From positions 580,501 through 644,500 of the forward strand of contig CAJHZI010000481.1 in assembly GCA_905160935.1 (NCBI GenBank): DNA of 64,000 nucleotides. Reading direction: 5' to 3'. Within the stretch, counting starts at the first letter, position 1, and each line of letters opens with the position of its first letter. The notes below the pieces were generated by a model, which worked only from the letters and a program-made list of their open reading frames with translations, did no database searches and was not told the origin of the DNA. The position numbers and the translations under genes were made by a program. The stretch comes from Enchytraeus crypticus (Eukaryota > Annelida > Clitellata > Enchytraeida > Enchytraeidae). Below, piece by piece: positions 32,100-44,700 of the stretch.

Positions 32100-33608
32100 T
32101 GATGAAAATAAGAAAATAATCAAACAAAATCCCAATATTAGTGGTCAGGCACGGGTTCCAAACACTCTTTTAATTTCTTTGATTGGCACTAGCATTGCTA
32201 CGTGACGCCATGATAGTGGTCTAGATGCTCTACCGGTTGTGGTATTTTACTAACTGGGATAATTGTTGATATTCCAATTGTTAATTTAGCTATATCTTGG
32301 TATTCAGCATACAGGAGCACTAAATAAGTAATCGTTGATTGATTGATTGAGTGATTGATTGATGGATTCATTGGATCTACCAGTGGATTGTTTGGGCTTG
32401 TATATGTTTACTTAGCTCTGATCAGATGTTGCAAAAAGATAAGAAAGTATACGTTAATTCCCTACTAAACTATTGTTTATTGTGTTTATTGTATTTGCAT
32501 ATATTGTGCTGTATTTAAGACTAAAATACGCTGATACCTCGCTAACGGTTCACGAATGGAACCCGAGCCCTGAATTGATTGGAACCATTACAAAATAAAG
32601 AACTAACAAAGAAAGCAAGAATCATATCAGCGAGAAAAGATAACATCTAACGTAAAAGCTTTTACATTTTGATCGCCTTCTAATTAGCAAATATATCTTC
32701 AATGAAGCGACCAATTCTTCAGACATTTATCTGCTTAAATTAGTGTTATTATTTGATATGCTAGTATTGAGCTTATTAATAAAACGGTGCAGCAGGTTTT
32801 GCTCTAGATGGCAGGCTTCTTTGTGAATGGCATGGGGTAAATATTTCCACTAAACTATGCTACAGGGAGGCCTGATTTAGATTTTCACGGCCCCTTAGGT
32901 ATCACCGAAAATATCTTAATGTCGAAATGATTGAGTCATAACTGATGAAAGCAGAGGAACCACCTCAAAAGCCACATTATTCTCAAGCAGTGGGCTACAA
33001 ACATGTTTGGATAAGGCAGTCTTTTGTGAAGGGATTGTTTGGTTCTGTACCCGTTGATCGATGGAGTACTCTTTACGGAGAGTATTTTTATATAACGAGT
33101 CTCTTGAATATCTTAGCAGACCAACCATTCTATCGAGCATGAAATAACAAAATTATAAAACTAAATGATCTTTTTTAGTTATGGAGGTTTTTTATATTTT
33201 TCTATTCTCAATACTAAATCCTTTTTTTGGTATGATAATCATTGAGTATTATACTCGTCAATTACTTAGTAATATTTTCAATATTTTTTGAGTCATAGGC
33301 GTACTAATAAATCTAGCCAACTTATTTTGAAACGTGATGGTCAATTTTTTAATTGATGAAGATTAATAATGGAATAAAAACTAGAATTGTTTTTGATTTT
33401 ATTCACTAAAAGTGCTACTTTTTGTTTGAAATTAGAAAAAAATTTTTTCCAGAGTATTAGGCCCCCTACTACGCACAACTAAAGTTATGTGAACAGTCGA
33501 ATTAAACAAAGTTATCGTCAGTCTGGGAATATTGTGAAACATTGACTAAATTAAACGGTATGAAACCGTAAAGAATTTCCATTTAGTTAGCATTACTTGT
33601 TGTAAATT

Positions 33609-33643
<35 letters not shown>

Positions 33644-34170
33644 TATCATCATCATCATCATTATCATCATCTTCCCTTAAATCCTAGTTTAACCAGGGAA
33701 TGTTTTAAATGAATGCATTTAATGTTTTTTAGTTTAAATTTTTACCAGAAAATTTCTGGCATCTGTCCCTATGCAGTTATTGGAGGAAACTGGAAGGAAG
33801 TTCGATCAACCATGTGAGCGCAGTTGTATGGACGTTAATAGCAACTGTTGCTATAAACAAAACGTTTTATTGTGTTGTCACACTGCTCTAGTTTCCGCGC
33901 TGATGAAAAAGAATATTTCACTAGCACGATTTCCTGTAACCGTTTAAATATCTCTCTAAAGTAGATTTATAGAATGTGAGACAGTTTCACTGAAGATATA
34001 CACCCGTCCCGTTACGTCTGTTCTACATATCCCGTCTCTGGTGATAGGATTTGAATAACCTCCTGTGAGTGTTTATGAGACCAGAAGACAACTCTACGCT
34101 TAGAGGAAGAAATAAAAACTGCTGAATCAGACAGTCAAGACCTGTTCCTGTAGAAGGTTAACAAACAGGA
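32100..34170. other. Gene-free region with GATT and ATC repeats
   Basis: (GATT)n at about 32335-32372 and (ATC)n at 33609-33673. About 32945-33095 ('gaggaaccacctcaaaagccacatt', 'ttttgtgaagggattgttt') belongs to a dispersed repeat also seen near 46515-46660, reversed near 50505-50580, and at 63765-63800. No gene recognised. Confidence 0.5.
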
Positions 34171-34179
34171 AGCCACCTC

Positions 34180-34345
34180 TCTCTTAGTGCACTGCCTACT
34201 GGCAGGTCCATGGTATATAACGCCTCCAGTCTTCTCTGTCTTTCCGCTTTCCTCTTCATGTCCACATATGAATGGGTCTTTAAATCATCTAACATACCTA
34301 ATCTCACCCTGCCTCTGACTCTTTTTCCTTCTTTTTCAGGAAGCC
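34180..34345 (-). mobile_element. RTE-like LINE 3' end fragment
   Basis: Reverse complement of the family that ends 'ccatggacctgccagtaggcagtgcactaagag'. It covers the last coding part (about the D-D-L-K-T-H-x-Y-M/V-D segment) and the terminus. A more upstream piece of the same family lies at about 34560-34690 (minus). Confidence 0.6.
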
Positions 34346-35515
34346 ATAAGTACGGGTAAAAAGTGATTATTCAATGATTTTTGAGTGATTTCACAGGATG
34401 TTCCAGTGAAACGTTAAATCAAGTTGAACAACAATAGTAAGAGAGTTCAACGTATCAGCCGTACTGCTGAACGGTTTACTGTTAAAGCTGATGGGGCTAG
34501 ATGATTAATCAGTTGTCTTTGTCATTCTTTTCGGGGTTATTTTTTATTTCTTGTTCAAATCTTACAACACTCTGCCTCTGCCTCTTTTTCCTAACATTGT
34601 GCCTTCTATGACCTCTTTTAGTAGGCTTTCCCCCTTAGAATGAGTCCTACCCAACTCTTCTTCCTATTTCTTCCTATTTCTTAATACATCTAGTCATTAT
34701 CACACGAATTATCAACACGCGAATATGTGCTCTCATCAATTACTCCGTGTGACCAACAGACAGAAGAAAAACGATTAGTTCACCAGTCACTTATCTTCAT
34801 TTATACCTGTAAGACATTCAGAATGTTTACGAATTCTGACAAATTACATGTACATCGGATGGCGTAGAACGTGAATATTATTTTAAATATTTCAAATATT
34901 AATATAGTTCAATTTATATTTCACATCATATCAGTAAATGAGTCTATATTCTGCATATCAATTCCGTCATTAAACCACGGGCAATTAAAAGGTATTATTT
35001 AATTATGAATTAGAACTATAAATGAGTTAATTACAACTTTCTACAGATATATTTATTTTGCTTAAATAAATTTAATAAATAAGTGAATAAAAAGAAATTA
35101 CAAATTCCTGGCACATGTATTTGTAGATATTTTGCGGATGAACTAATCCACCGAGTAGCTGGTATATATCTAAGCGTGGAGTCCGTAAAGAACTATTCCG
35201 GAGTGTATCCGGAGTATATCCAGAGTGGATCAAGGATACGCTTCACGCTGTGGTGTAGTTCATTCATTCCAGTTAGTCGGCATCGACAGTAGGATAGTTG
35301 TAGGAAATCTTTTGAAGTAGCACAACTGAAGCGAGGCTATGCTTGTAGGATAGAAACGCGTTAATTGTCTTAATAGTTTAATTTTAAATCATAGACATAC
35401 GTTTCTGTTCAGCATTTTCTTAACTACAGCCACAAATCATAGGCCTCACTAATGTTAATAGAGTACATGATAATAACATGAACATTTTAGTTAGAGGCTC
35501 GCAAAGTCTGGATAA

Positions 35516-35590
35516 AAGGTGTGACGTCCCTGACATTGCCTTACGGCTAGGAACCGGACGTTAAATTCTTATTGATTGATTGATTGATAA
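35516..35590 (+). repeat. SINE 3'-end fragment with (ATTG)n tail
   Basis: 'gtgacgtccctgacattgcc', 'ggaaccggacgttaaattctt' and then ATTGATTGATTGATTGAT. Reversed copies with the same tail type lie at about 15100-15170 and 42422-42490. This directly shows a mobile-element end turning into the GATT microsatellite. Confidence 0.65.
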
Positions 35591-35689
35591 AAGTAATTCT
35601 TAATTTTAAGTCAGTTTTAGTATCAGTAATATACATCGGCTAACTAGACCTTACATGGGCCTTAAGGAAGGAGGTAGGAAGATAACAGG

Positions 35690-36055
35690 AAACTAGACGA
35701 ATTGGAATTATGGATATGGAGAAGAATGGAAAGGATTAGCTGGGCTAAAATGTTATAAGTATGAGGAAGTTCTGGAGAGAGTTGGCACAGATTGACAGTT
35801 GATAAATGTATTAAGAAATAGGAAGAAGAGTTGGAGAGGACACACTCTAATGGGTAAAGTCTACTAAAGAGGTCATAGAAGGTAGAATGGAAGGAAATAG
35901 AGGCAGAGGCAGGCTGAAATAGGGAATGCTAGATGATTTAAAGACCCACGCATATATGGACATGAAGAGGAAAGGGAAAGATAGAGATGAGAAGAGGCGT
36001 TATATGCCATGGACCTGCCAGTAGGCAGTGCACTAAGAGGGAGAGAAAGAGAACC
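35690..36055 (+). pseudogene. RTE-like LINE reverse transcriptase C-terminus, with (GA)n-type terminus
   Basis: With frameshifts and stops, the translation reads ELWIW-RMERISWAKM, EEVLERVGT, QLINVLRNRKKSW.GHTL, KEVIEGRMEG-RGRGR and DDLKTHAYMDMKR. This is the thumb and C-terminal part found in many RTE/CFDP2-type LINE proteins (the R-K-x-x-W-x-G-H and I-E-G-R-x-x-G-x-R-G-R-G-R segments). It ends 'ccagtaggcagtgcactaagagggagag'. Confidence 0.75.
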
Positions 36056-36489
36056 AGGTATTAAATGGAGATACTTTTTAACCTAATGGGTTTTAAAGCC
36101 AAATACGCCACTGGCTTATGCAGATAATATTCTAGTTTATAATTTAACTACTGTAATTTTTATGTATATAACTACATGTATAACAAATTCTTAACCTTTC
36201 ATAGTATTAACCATCTCTTCTCTTATGCCTGTTGTTATAGATCTCAGCTATGACGATATATTATAACTTATCTCTGAAAAACACATCATATATCTTCATG
36301 TAAAATGACATTATATCTTAGGAGACATTATATCTCTAAGATGACATTATATCGTAAGAGACATTATATATTATTTCTGAAGATGCTAAACACTTCGTCA
36401 ACTTCGTGATCTCAAATAAAATTTCTTGCAGTGAGGATGTGCTTCATACAGAATAGAATAACGTAGATCATTTTATTCATATTTTCTCT

Positions 36490-36635
36490 TCCTTTCTTTC
36501 TCTCTCTCTCTCTCTCTCTCTTAGTGCACTACCTACTGGCAGGCCCATGACATATAACGCCTCCACTCATCTCTATCATCCGCTTTCTCTTTTTGTCCAT
36601 ATACGAGTGGATCTTTAAATCATCTAATTTTACAT
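36490..36635 (-). mobile_element. RTE-like LINE 3' end with (GA)n tail
   Basis: (CT)n at 36497-36521 runs straight into the reverse complement of the family terminus ('ttagtgcactacctactggcaggcccatg'). Confidence 0.7.
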
Positions 36636-36784
36636 AAGAGAATACAAAATAGCACATGTGCATAATGAAATGCAGAAGTTGAAAAGTATGTGTAGCAATG
36701 TTATCTACAAGTCCAGTGCATAAATCTTGAGAGAATCTGATGTTATAGTTAGAAGACATTTATTAATTTTATTAAGTGATACAA

Positions 36785-36905
36785 AACTGAGTTTAACGCC
36801 CGTTTATGCATCACTAGAGATACTGTCAGAGACGATCAAACCCGGGTTCGACCGATGTCCTCCTGCATCTCAAGCAAGCTTGCTATCCATTAGGCTATCC
36901 AGCCA
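36785..36905 (-). repeat. tRNA-derived SINE, another head type
   Basis: On the minus strand TAGCCTAATGGATAGCAAG looks like an A-box arm of a tRNA. It is followed by a GGTCGAACCCGGG B-box-like block and the shared 3' domain ending GGGCGTTAAAC. The tRNA head differs from families 1 and 2. Confidence 0.6.
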
Positions 36906-37319
36906 ATTTAGTTTATTTTCTATATTAACAAATTTTTACTATTGTGCGATATGTATATTTTATGAATTTCTATCGCATGCGCATACAATTTCAACATATT
37001 TTATTGTAGGATGAATGGCTATTTATGTCGCTTTTCGCGTTTTAAATGAAATCATGGGGTGCTCAGATGCCCACTTTACCTTATTGTAAATATTTTTTCT
37101 ATCTTTCGCGATCATGAGTTATAATATTAATGGATGTAGACCTCATAATAAATTCTGACAGCCCATCTTCTTCCACGAGTGCTAATCTGACGTAATCGAG
37201 GAAGTTAAACTGACGGATGAAGCCGGTGGCAAATGTGGAATAAAAGACTTTATTTTAGTTGCTTAATTCAATTTTCATTTTGAAGCATAGCCTTAAAGTT
37301 TTATTTCTGTAAATAAGAA

Positions 37320-37530
37320 TCCATGTAAACATTTTTATGTAAACATATATCTACCAGTAAACATCTATCCGTATATATCTTTCTGGAAACATCTATCTGT
37401 AAACATGTTTCCATCTAAACATCTCTATCTTTAATCGTGAATAAATCTGTAAATATTTATATGCAAACAAGTATTTATTAGTAAACATTTATAAGTAAAC
37501 ACGTATCTATATGTGAACCTCTATATCTGT
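37320..37530. repeat. Degenerate ~20-base repeat (AAACATnTATCTGTA type)
   Basis: Irregular repetition of 'taaacat.tatctgta' over about 200 bases; no coding meaning seen. Confidence 0.45.
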
Positions 37531-37764
37531 AAACATAAAGAAGTAGATGCAAAACGTCCAACTGACTGTCTCCCATATATTTCTTTGGTTAATTCAGTCT
37601 CTACTTGGTCACCACTAACGAAACTTCGTTATGATTTAGTTTTTGTGCCCTCTGTTATAAATGAAGCATTGACGCTTTTAATCTCTTATTGCAAGCACTA
37701 ATTATATTCTCAAACTCTTCTTTTTATAATTGCTTCTTAAATATGATCGCCATACGATCAATTC

Positions 37765-37965
37765 GAAGGTAGAATGTAGACTGTAGAAGGTAGAATGGAA
37801 GGAAAAAAAGAGGCAGAGGCAGGCCGAGATTAGGTATGTTAGGTGATTTAAAGACCCATTCAGATGTGGATATAAAGCGGAAAGCGGAAGACAGTGAAGA
37901 GTGGAGACGTTATATACCATGGACCTGCCAGTAGGCAGTGCACTAAGAGAGAGAGAGACGATTAC
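37765..37965 (+). mobile_element. RTE-like LINE 3' end with (GA)n tail
   Basis: Same terminal coding part and terminus as at 35690-36055: 'gaaggtagaatggaaggaaa', 'gaggcagaggcaggccgag', 'aggtgatttaaagacccat' and 'ggcagtgcactaagagagag'. Confidence 0.75.
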
Positions 37966-38142
37966 TTCTGTTCTAAGTAAACTTAAGTTTCGTGGCTCTG
38001 CCATACGTTTCCGTTATGTACTCAATGACTTATAAGAAATTCATAAAGCTCTGGACGGCCCATTACTTTGAGAGTCCATGGTTGTGTCCATACTGTGTGG
38101 ATAAGTGATGAACGGATCGTTTGAGGAATTAATAATAGTGAA

Positions 38143-38268
38143 TGTAGACTGACAGACAGAGAGACAGACAGACAGACACACAGACAGACAGACAGACAGA
38201 CACACAGACACACAGACAGACAGACACACAGACACACAGACAGACAGGCAGACAGACGGACAGACGAA
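38143..38268. repeat. (GACA)n microsatellite
   Basis: GACA/CACA repeat of about 125 bases. Minus-strand Cys-Val-Ser-Leu frames are repeat translations. Confidence 0.95.
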
Positions 38269-38324
38269 CAGGCAGATAGAGATGGAAAGGAAGAGAGAGG
38301 GTAGGAAGAGTTAGGTAGGTTGCA

Positions 38325-38405
38325 GTGTGTTTAACATCAAGGTTCAGAAGCACAAGGCTTCTCTTCAAGACTACCCAACGCACTCGAGCTACCGTCACAA
38401 TAATT
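38325..38405 (+). repeat. SINE family 3 tail fragment
   Basis: 'gtgtttaacatcaaggttcagaagcacaaggcttctc' and 'cactcgagctacc' match 48600-48680, where the tRNA-like head is also preserved. Confidence 0.65.
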
Positions 38406-41400
38406 AAAGGAACAGTAGGTTACTCTTTTTGCAAGCAATATATTTATTAATCATATAGGAAGTAATTATAGAGGAAGATAGTAATAACATAGGAATTATA
38501 CAGTAATTATATAGGAAGATAGTAATAACATAGGAATAATATAGTAATTATAGAGGAAGAAGAAGTAGTTATATAGGAAGAGTTTAATAAATTTATGAAT
38601 AAATTTCATTTATTCAGAAAGTTATGAAAAGAAAAGGATAGTTTTATATATTGTAGAATAAGCTTAATGGTTAAATAGTCACTACAAATGGATTGATGCA
38701 ATGGACTGTCATTGCTGTGAAATGAACATCCATGATAATATCTGTTACCTATTTTTTTGATATGACATGTTTAAACTACTAAACAGTGAACAGTTCACGG
38801 AGATGTAACTGTCTGATCGGCTCCCTGGGAACCGAACCCACAGGCATTCACATCGGGGTCTGGCATTTAAAATTTAACTAAGTCACCATCGGGCAACTTG
38901 CTACGAAATAGAAATCAGAGAACGGTTAAGAATTAAATAGAACGGAAAAGAGAGGAATGAAATCTAAGCTAATCGCTTTAGTGGAAAACTATTCCGTTCT
39001 TTGTAGTTAGAAAGCTAGAACAAGTTTCCATCTGTGTGTACGATGGTAGCTCGATTGTGTTCTGAGTCCTTTCCAAGAATTACTTTATATGTATGAATGT
39101 TGATGATAATCACTACATAAGATTTGGTGTTTTGGGCTCCATTAATTAATTAATTAATTAATGTAGTCATTAAGGACACCATTAATAACATTAATAACGA
39201 CGTGGTAGTAAACATAGTTCTCTTTTAATAACAACACAGAGTAAGTCAGGTAAAAAAGAAAGTGATGAAACTATTCGCTTCATCTCTTTGCCTGACTCAG
39301 TCTCAAGTCAACCTCATAGAAAAAAGTAACAAAACTGTCTCGATGCTTTCACCTATATCGATGCTTTTCATTGTAAATCTGGTTTATTGTAGAAACTCTT
39401 AGCATTCTGATACTGCTTTACTGCATTGACGCAATAAAAGCCATTAAGGAAATGGAAACAATATTAATCCTTCGCTCTAGTCATGCCTATCTATCTTCTA
39501 GAGTATTTTTATTGGTCATTTCTTTTATTTCTTATTTTATGTTACGTGTCCATACCCGTGTTGTGATCGGATTGCTGATGGAATGGACAACCGTAGACTG
39601 CACGTGTTGTAAAAGGCGACAAGGTATTAAGATCCAAACCAAAGTCAGAAAGGACATTCGCTTGCTGAGTGTCTAGGAAAATTTCTACAAAATTTTCTCA
39701 AACGGATGGAAAATTTTCTAATCCCGACCTTAGTTAAATTGCTATTCGAGAGAAGAAGAAGAAGAAGCTGATGATTGCTTGTTTTGTTACAACAATTGTT
39801 TTAGTATGACTAGTACTCCAGATAATCATCTAATAAACATCTTAGAATTTACAATATAATGTTGTACATGTACACTTAAATATAAATGTACAATCTTATA
39901 TTGTAAATTTCAAAATGTTTCTTAAATGCTATCAGGAGATTTATATTTTATAGGCTTTCTTAAGATCACACAACACGTCAACTATTTAATTTCTCAATTG
40001 AGTTTATTTCCACGAATTTTTAGAAATATGCGCCTAAGGCAGGATAATCGCAACAGAAAATGCATAAAGTAAAAAAACACAATGTCATTAAGCACTTTTC
40101 GAGCTTATAAATGGATTGTTTTTATCCATGACTTACAAATTGTTTCTATAATTTTTTGTTACATTTTGTTAGACTTCTGTGAAATTTACCTAAATATATG
40201 TCTTTTTTGCTATTATTATATTTATTAAAATATATTAATATATTGCTTGTTCTACTATCTTACTGCATGTAATAATAATCATCATCTAATTAATTAATTA
40301 ATCATTAATTAATTTTTTAGGAGATTTTTCTATTTTGATTATATCTTCGCTGTCACTATTTCATAATCTCACGAAGTATGGCCTCCAAAGTGTTTTAAAC
40401 TACGTTTTTAAATATACACAAAAGAGAAGTCCGCAATTGCAACAGAGAAACATATTTTGCATTCAAATTGCTATCATAAGTATTAAATTATAAATCACTT
40501 AAACATGATAAAGTTTGCCTATATTATTTAGCTTTCTGTTTATCAAATAAATGTTATTTACTAAGCAAATTCCGCATCTGTTACGTGTCAATGAATGCAG
40601 ACCATAAGTTAATATTATTTTAGAAATAAAACTCCTGATCGAAGCCGACCATTAGACAGTACGTCACACTAATAAACGTAAATCAAAAGTCCGACACTGG
40701 ACAAAATCAAATAGAAATTGAACAGAAGATTGGTTAACTTTGTAAGTGGCGTATCCAGGATTTAATGTTTGGGAGGTATTCCCTTATAATGTAGTAGCAC
40801 ACGCTTTTAAACAATTAGTGCACTTATACTTTGGTAAGATTTTTACATGACATTTTAGAGTATACATGCCCCCCCTCGCTACGCCAATGTAATTTATTAT
40901 TAAGCTGTCATAAATTTGCAGAAGTTCTTATAAAATCTAATAGAAACTGAAATTAACAGAAGAGTAGTTGTCAAGCTCGGGAGGTCAATATTCGCAAGGT
41001 CTTCAAGAGTTTGTATTTTATCAGGAGAATTGTCACATGTGTCATTATTGATCAGATTCTGAGGATTAATTTAGATGAGAAAGACGTTTGTTCAGGAAAA
41101 CTTGCTCGAGAAATAACGCAGATACCGCAGCAGCTATTGATGACTTTCTTTCAGCCTGTAGTGTTCTGACACATTGCAGGTCCAAGATAATCCTTCTAAA
41201 TCTGAAAGCTGTCACATTCATCAGTGAACCCTTCCTAAATACTGATACAATTTTGATTCTATTTCCTAGATGATTTCATTACCAAACTTTTGTATGAATT
41301 CCATTGAGTAGACTTGCTTAAACTAATTTGTATCAGTATTGATTCCACCAAGCCGCATAATTGAGAATTTATTTAAAGTCTTCGATCCAATAAGCAAGAG

Positions 41401-41700
41401 TTAGACAACTTTAATTTTTAAACAGTAACGTTTCCTATCAGGTTTTATTTATATATTTAATGGTAATATAGAAATTTTCTTATAATTTCAGTTTTCACAA
41501 AAAAATTTTAAGAACTTCATTAAGTAAAATATCAGTAACTATACTCAATATTAAATTTTGTGTAGAGTTTTCTCATTATGGAAGAATTAGGACTCGTCTT
41601 TGCTGGACAATTATAACCTGTAAGCCGACAGTAAATATATACGATTAATCAGTCGAGGACGTCTTTAAGAAATTATATCAAGACACGGCTCTCTTGTATC
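38406..41700. other. Gene-free region upstream of the Ly6 gene
   Basis: A repeat of about 48 bases ('aggaagatagtaataacatagg') lies at about 38455-38585; a decayed tRNA-like repeat (reverse B box 'gggaaccgaaccca') at about 38795-38895; and a copy of the 4045-4230 repeat at about 39545-39700. No exon recognised. Confidence 0.5.
41630..41700 (+). promoter_or_regulatory. Candidate core promoter of the Ly6/uPAR gene
   Basis: TAAATATATA at 41632-41641 and TCAGTC at 41649-41654, a match to the arthropod-type initiator TCAGTY, lie 50-70 bases before the ATG at 41701. The TATA-to-initiator spacing is shorter than usual (about 19 bases), so this is weak. Confidence 0.2.
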
Positions 41701-44700
41701 ATGTTGACAGAACGTATCCACGGATGCTTGTTGTTTGCTGGATTGTGGATTCTTTCATTCAGTAAGTATTCCTCGCTTCTTGCTTAAAATCATAAATAAG
41801 GCTTAACCGTATAGATTAGTTCGATGCTTGTTTTTGTATTGCTACAGTATTATCCGAGATCAGTTTGGCGGAGATTCGAACCCTTGTTGCACTGGTTATT
41901 AAGCGAATGAGCTTCCAACCCAGCCTACCCACTGATAGGGTTTTTGAGAGTTTTGGATGTTTTACGGTGATGACCTGCATTTCTCTTGTTTATAAGCATA
42001 TGCTAGGATATGATATAAATAGTTAGACATAAAACATCGGCCTATCTCTTCCAACAATTGATCTACTCTACCAGTCGTACGTCATACCCCAGTTTAAATC
42101 AGGTTGTTGTCCTCGTTGATCTTGTTGTTGTTGTTGTCCCCGTTGATCTTGTTGTTGTTGTTGTCCTCGTTGATCTTGTTGTTGTTGTTGTTGTTCTCGT
42201 TGATCTTGTTGTTGTTGTTGTTGTCCTCGATGATGTTGTTGTTGTTGTTGCTAGATCAGCAGTCAGGCATCGTTTAGGACCTTTCGTCTCTCCAGCATGT
42301 GTCAGCAGATTGGTTTTTATGTGAATTGATCTGTAGTGATGTGTGCTGTAATGACATCCCTGACTTCATTCGTGGATGAGGAGACAGTCGTTAAACCATT
42401 ATTACTGTTATTATTATTATTTTTAGAAAATCAATAAATCAATAAGAATTTAAAGTCCGATTCCTCGTCATAAGGCAATGTCAGGGGCGCCTCTTGCAGA
42501 CTCTACACAAACAAGCGCCAAAGCACGACGCGATGACGACTGAGTACACAAAGACCATAAGAGAAAGCGAGATCAAAACAGTGCAAGTCCAAGATCCAAC
42601 AGATAAGACAACTATCTCAAACACGGTTTGCACTTTCAAAGACTTTTTCAAAGGCCTTTTGACTCTTTTCTGTGTAGAAAACATTTATACACTCCGCCCC
42701 TTCAAGAAGTTATTTCAGACAACATTACACTCTATAACAGGAATTCTCTATGACCCCCTGACCGATCATGTCTTCCTTCGAGATTGAAAGTGAATTGAAT
42801 TTAAAAGTCAATCGTGTGTTCAATCAGTTCCATCCAAGAATTGGAGTTATAATAGACTGGAATATAGACTACAGTGGTCAGCCACGTTTGAACAAGCTGG
42901 ATGACCATCTTAAACGAGCCATATGCCCAGTAGTTTAGCCACAGTGTTAATGGATTCTCTAGTCTAGAAGCCACTTCGATTATTACTTAGTTTTTGTCAA
43001 ATTTTTAGATCAGTAGTTGTAGGATTCAAATCCAGAGCTCTCCCCGTCTCTGATAGCCAATGCTATCGATCGAACAAGAAACTTGTGTTAAACTTGACTT
43101 TAACTTTTAATATAGTAACAGTTCATAACTTTTTATTAATTATTAACATTATTATTATTATTAATTTTATTAATATATATAATATTATTGTTAATATTAT
43201 TATTAATATTATTAATATATTATCAAGCACTTTGTAGGGGACATTTTGAACTTCTGACGGTAAATATAACGGTGCACTATGAACTATGACCTTTAAACTA
43301 ACGGTAAATAGAAGTTCAATGCAGGAAAGTCCGTGTATCACTGATCGTAAGGCTTCCTTAAAGAAATTTACGACTTTTTTAACCGTCGGTGGCTTCATAC
43401 TAATCCGCTAATCTCCATTTATTTTTTAGCTGACCGTTTTTCTCATCTTTTAAAGAGATTGAAATAATCTATGGCTTTCTTTCATAGCAGTGCCCAGCTT
43501 GTGCAATCGTTCTCTATCTGTAGAATTTTGTCGAATTTTGCAGCTTTGTTTTATCGCCATACACTGTAGTCCGTGTTGTGCTCGCAGATCGCCTCAGATT
43601 GGAACCATCGCTCACTGTATGTGTACTAAAAGTCAACTGCGCATTAACTTGCTATACTCAAAAAGTATAAATACATACTTCATAATTAAAGTAAATACAA
43701 TGATCATCTATAAATCTAACAATAAATAAATAAATAAGGAAAATAAATAAATGAATAAATAAATAAATAAAATAAATAACTAAATATATAAAAATAAAAG
43801 AAGCACAAAACATGATTATAAAGTTACTGCAGACTCCTGCAAGTCCATCTAAATCGAAATGGTAATTATTCATTCTAATATTCATTCATAGTTTCTTTCG
43901 AAATTCTCAGAGCTTCGACGTATCGATCTGAAGAAAATAATCACCCCAGGGGGAGCCACTAGAAGATGTTTGGGAGATACTGTCTGCTGAACGCTCGCTT
44001 GTTTTCATCGAATAACAGAAAAAATAATAACGTTCATGATAAAAAGTGATAAATGATGGTCAGCATGATAAAAAGGTCGTAAAGTTCTGCAGCACGGGAT
44101 TCGTAATCAAGTATCAGGAGATTCAAAGCTTTCACAGCTTAGATCTACTGATGTAGATATCGATGAAGAATTAGAGTTTATATTAGATCAATAAGTAAAT
44201 TGATGAATTAATTATTTATAGTATTAGATAATTTGAATAAGATCGTTTGGTATAATTAAAGAAGTTAGTCATTTTGTAATTATTAAATAGGGATATATTT
44301 AAGTATTTTAATAATAATTTACGTTATTTCTTCTTCAATCAACTAATTTCTATATTAGTGTATAATGTGTTCAAGAGATGAAAAGTATATAATTAACTTA
44401 CAAGTAAATAATTTACAAAATAATATAACATGCAAATGAAAAAGAATATAAGGTAAACCGCTACTGAAATCTATAAAGTTCTCTCGAAGACCTGTTACTA
44501 TTACAAGACGATTATTGAAGTCGTCGCTACAAAAACAATTTAACGAGAAAAAAGAAAAAGAGGTTTTCGTAGAACAGTGGCAGCCTTTGGAAAACTGGAA
44601 GAATAATTAGAGAGATTTCAGAACTAAAAGCAATTTATGCCCCCCTCCTCTCCCTACTTTTTTGGTCGGGTATTCTCCCTCCCAATTGACACCCTCCCAC

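Noticed and set aside
38022..38398. Cys-Val-Ser-Leu-rich minus-strand frames that look like a cysteine-rich repeat protein
   Set aside because: Translation of the (GACA)n microsatellite in three frames.
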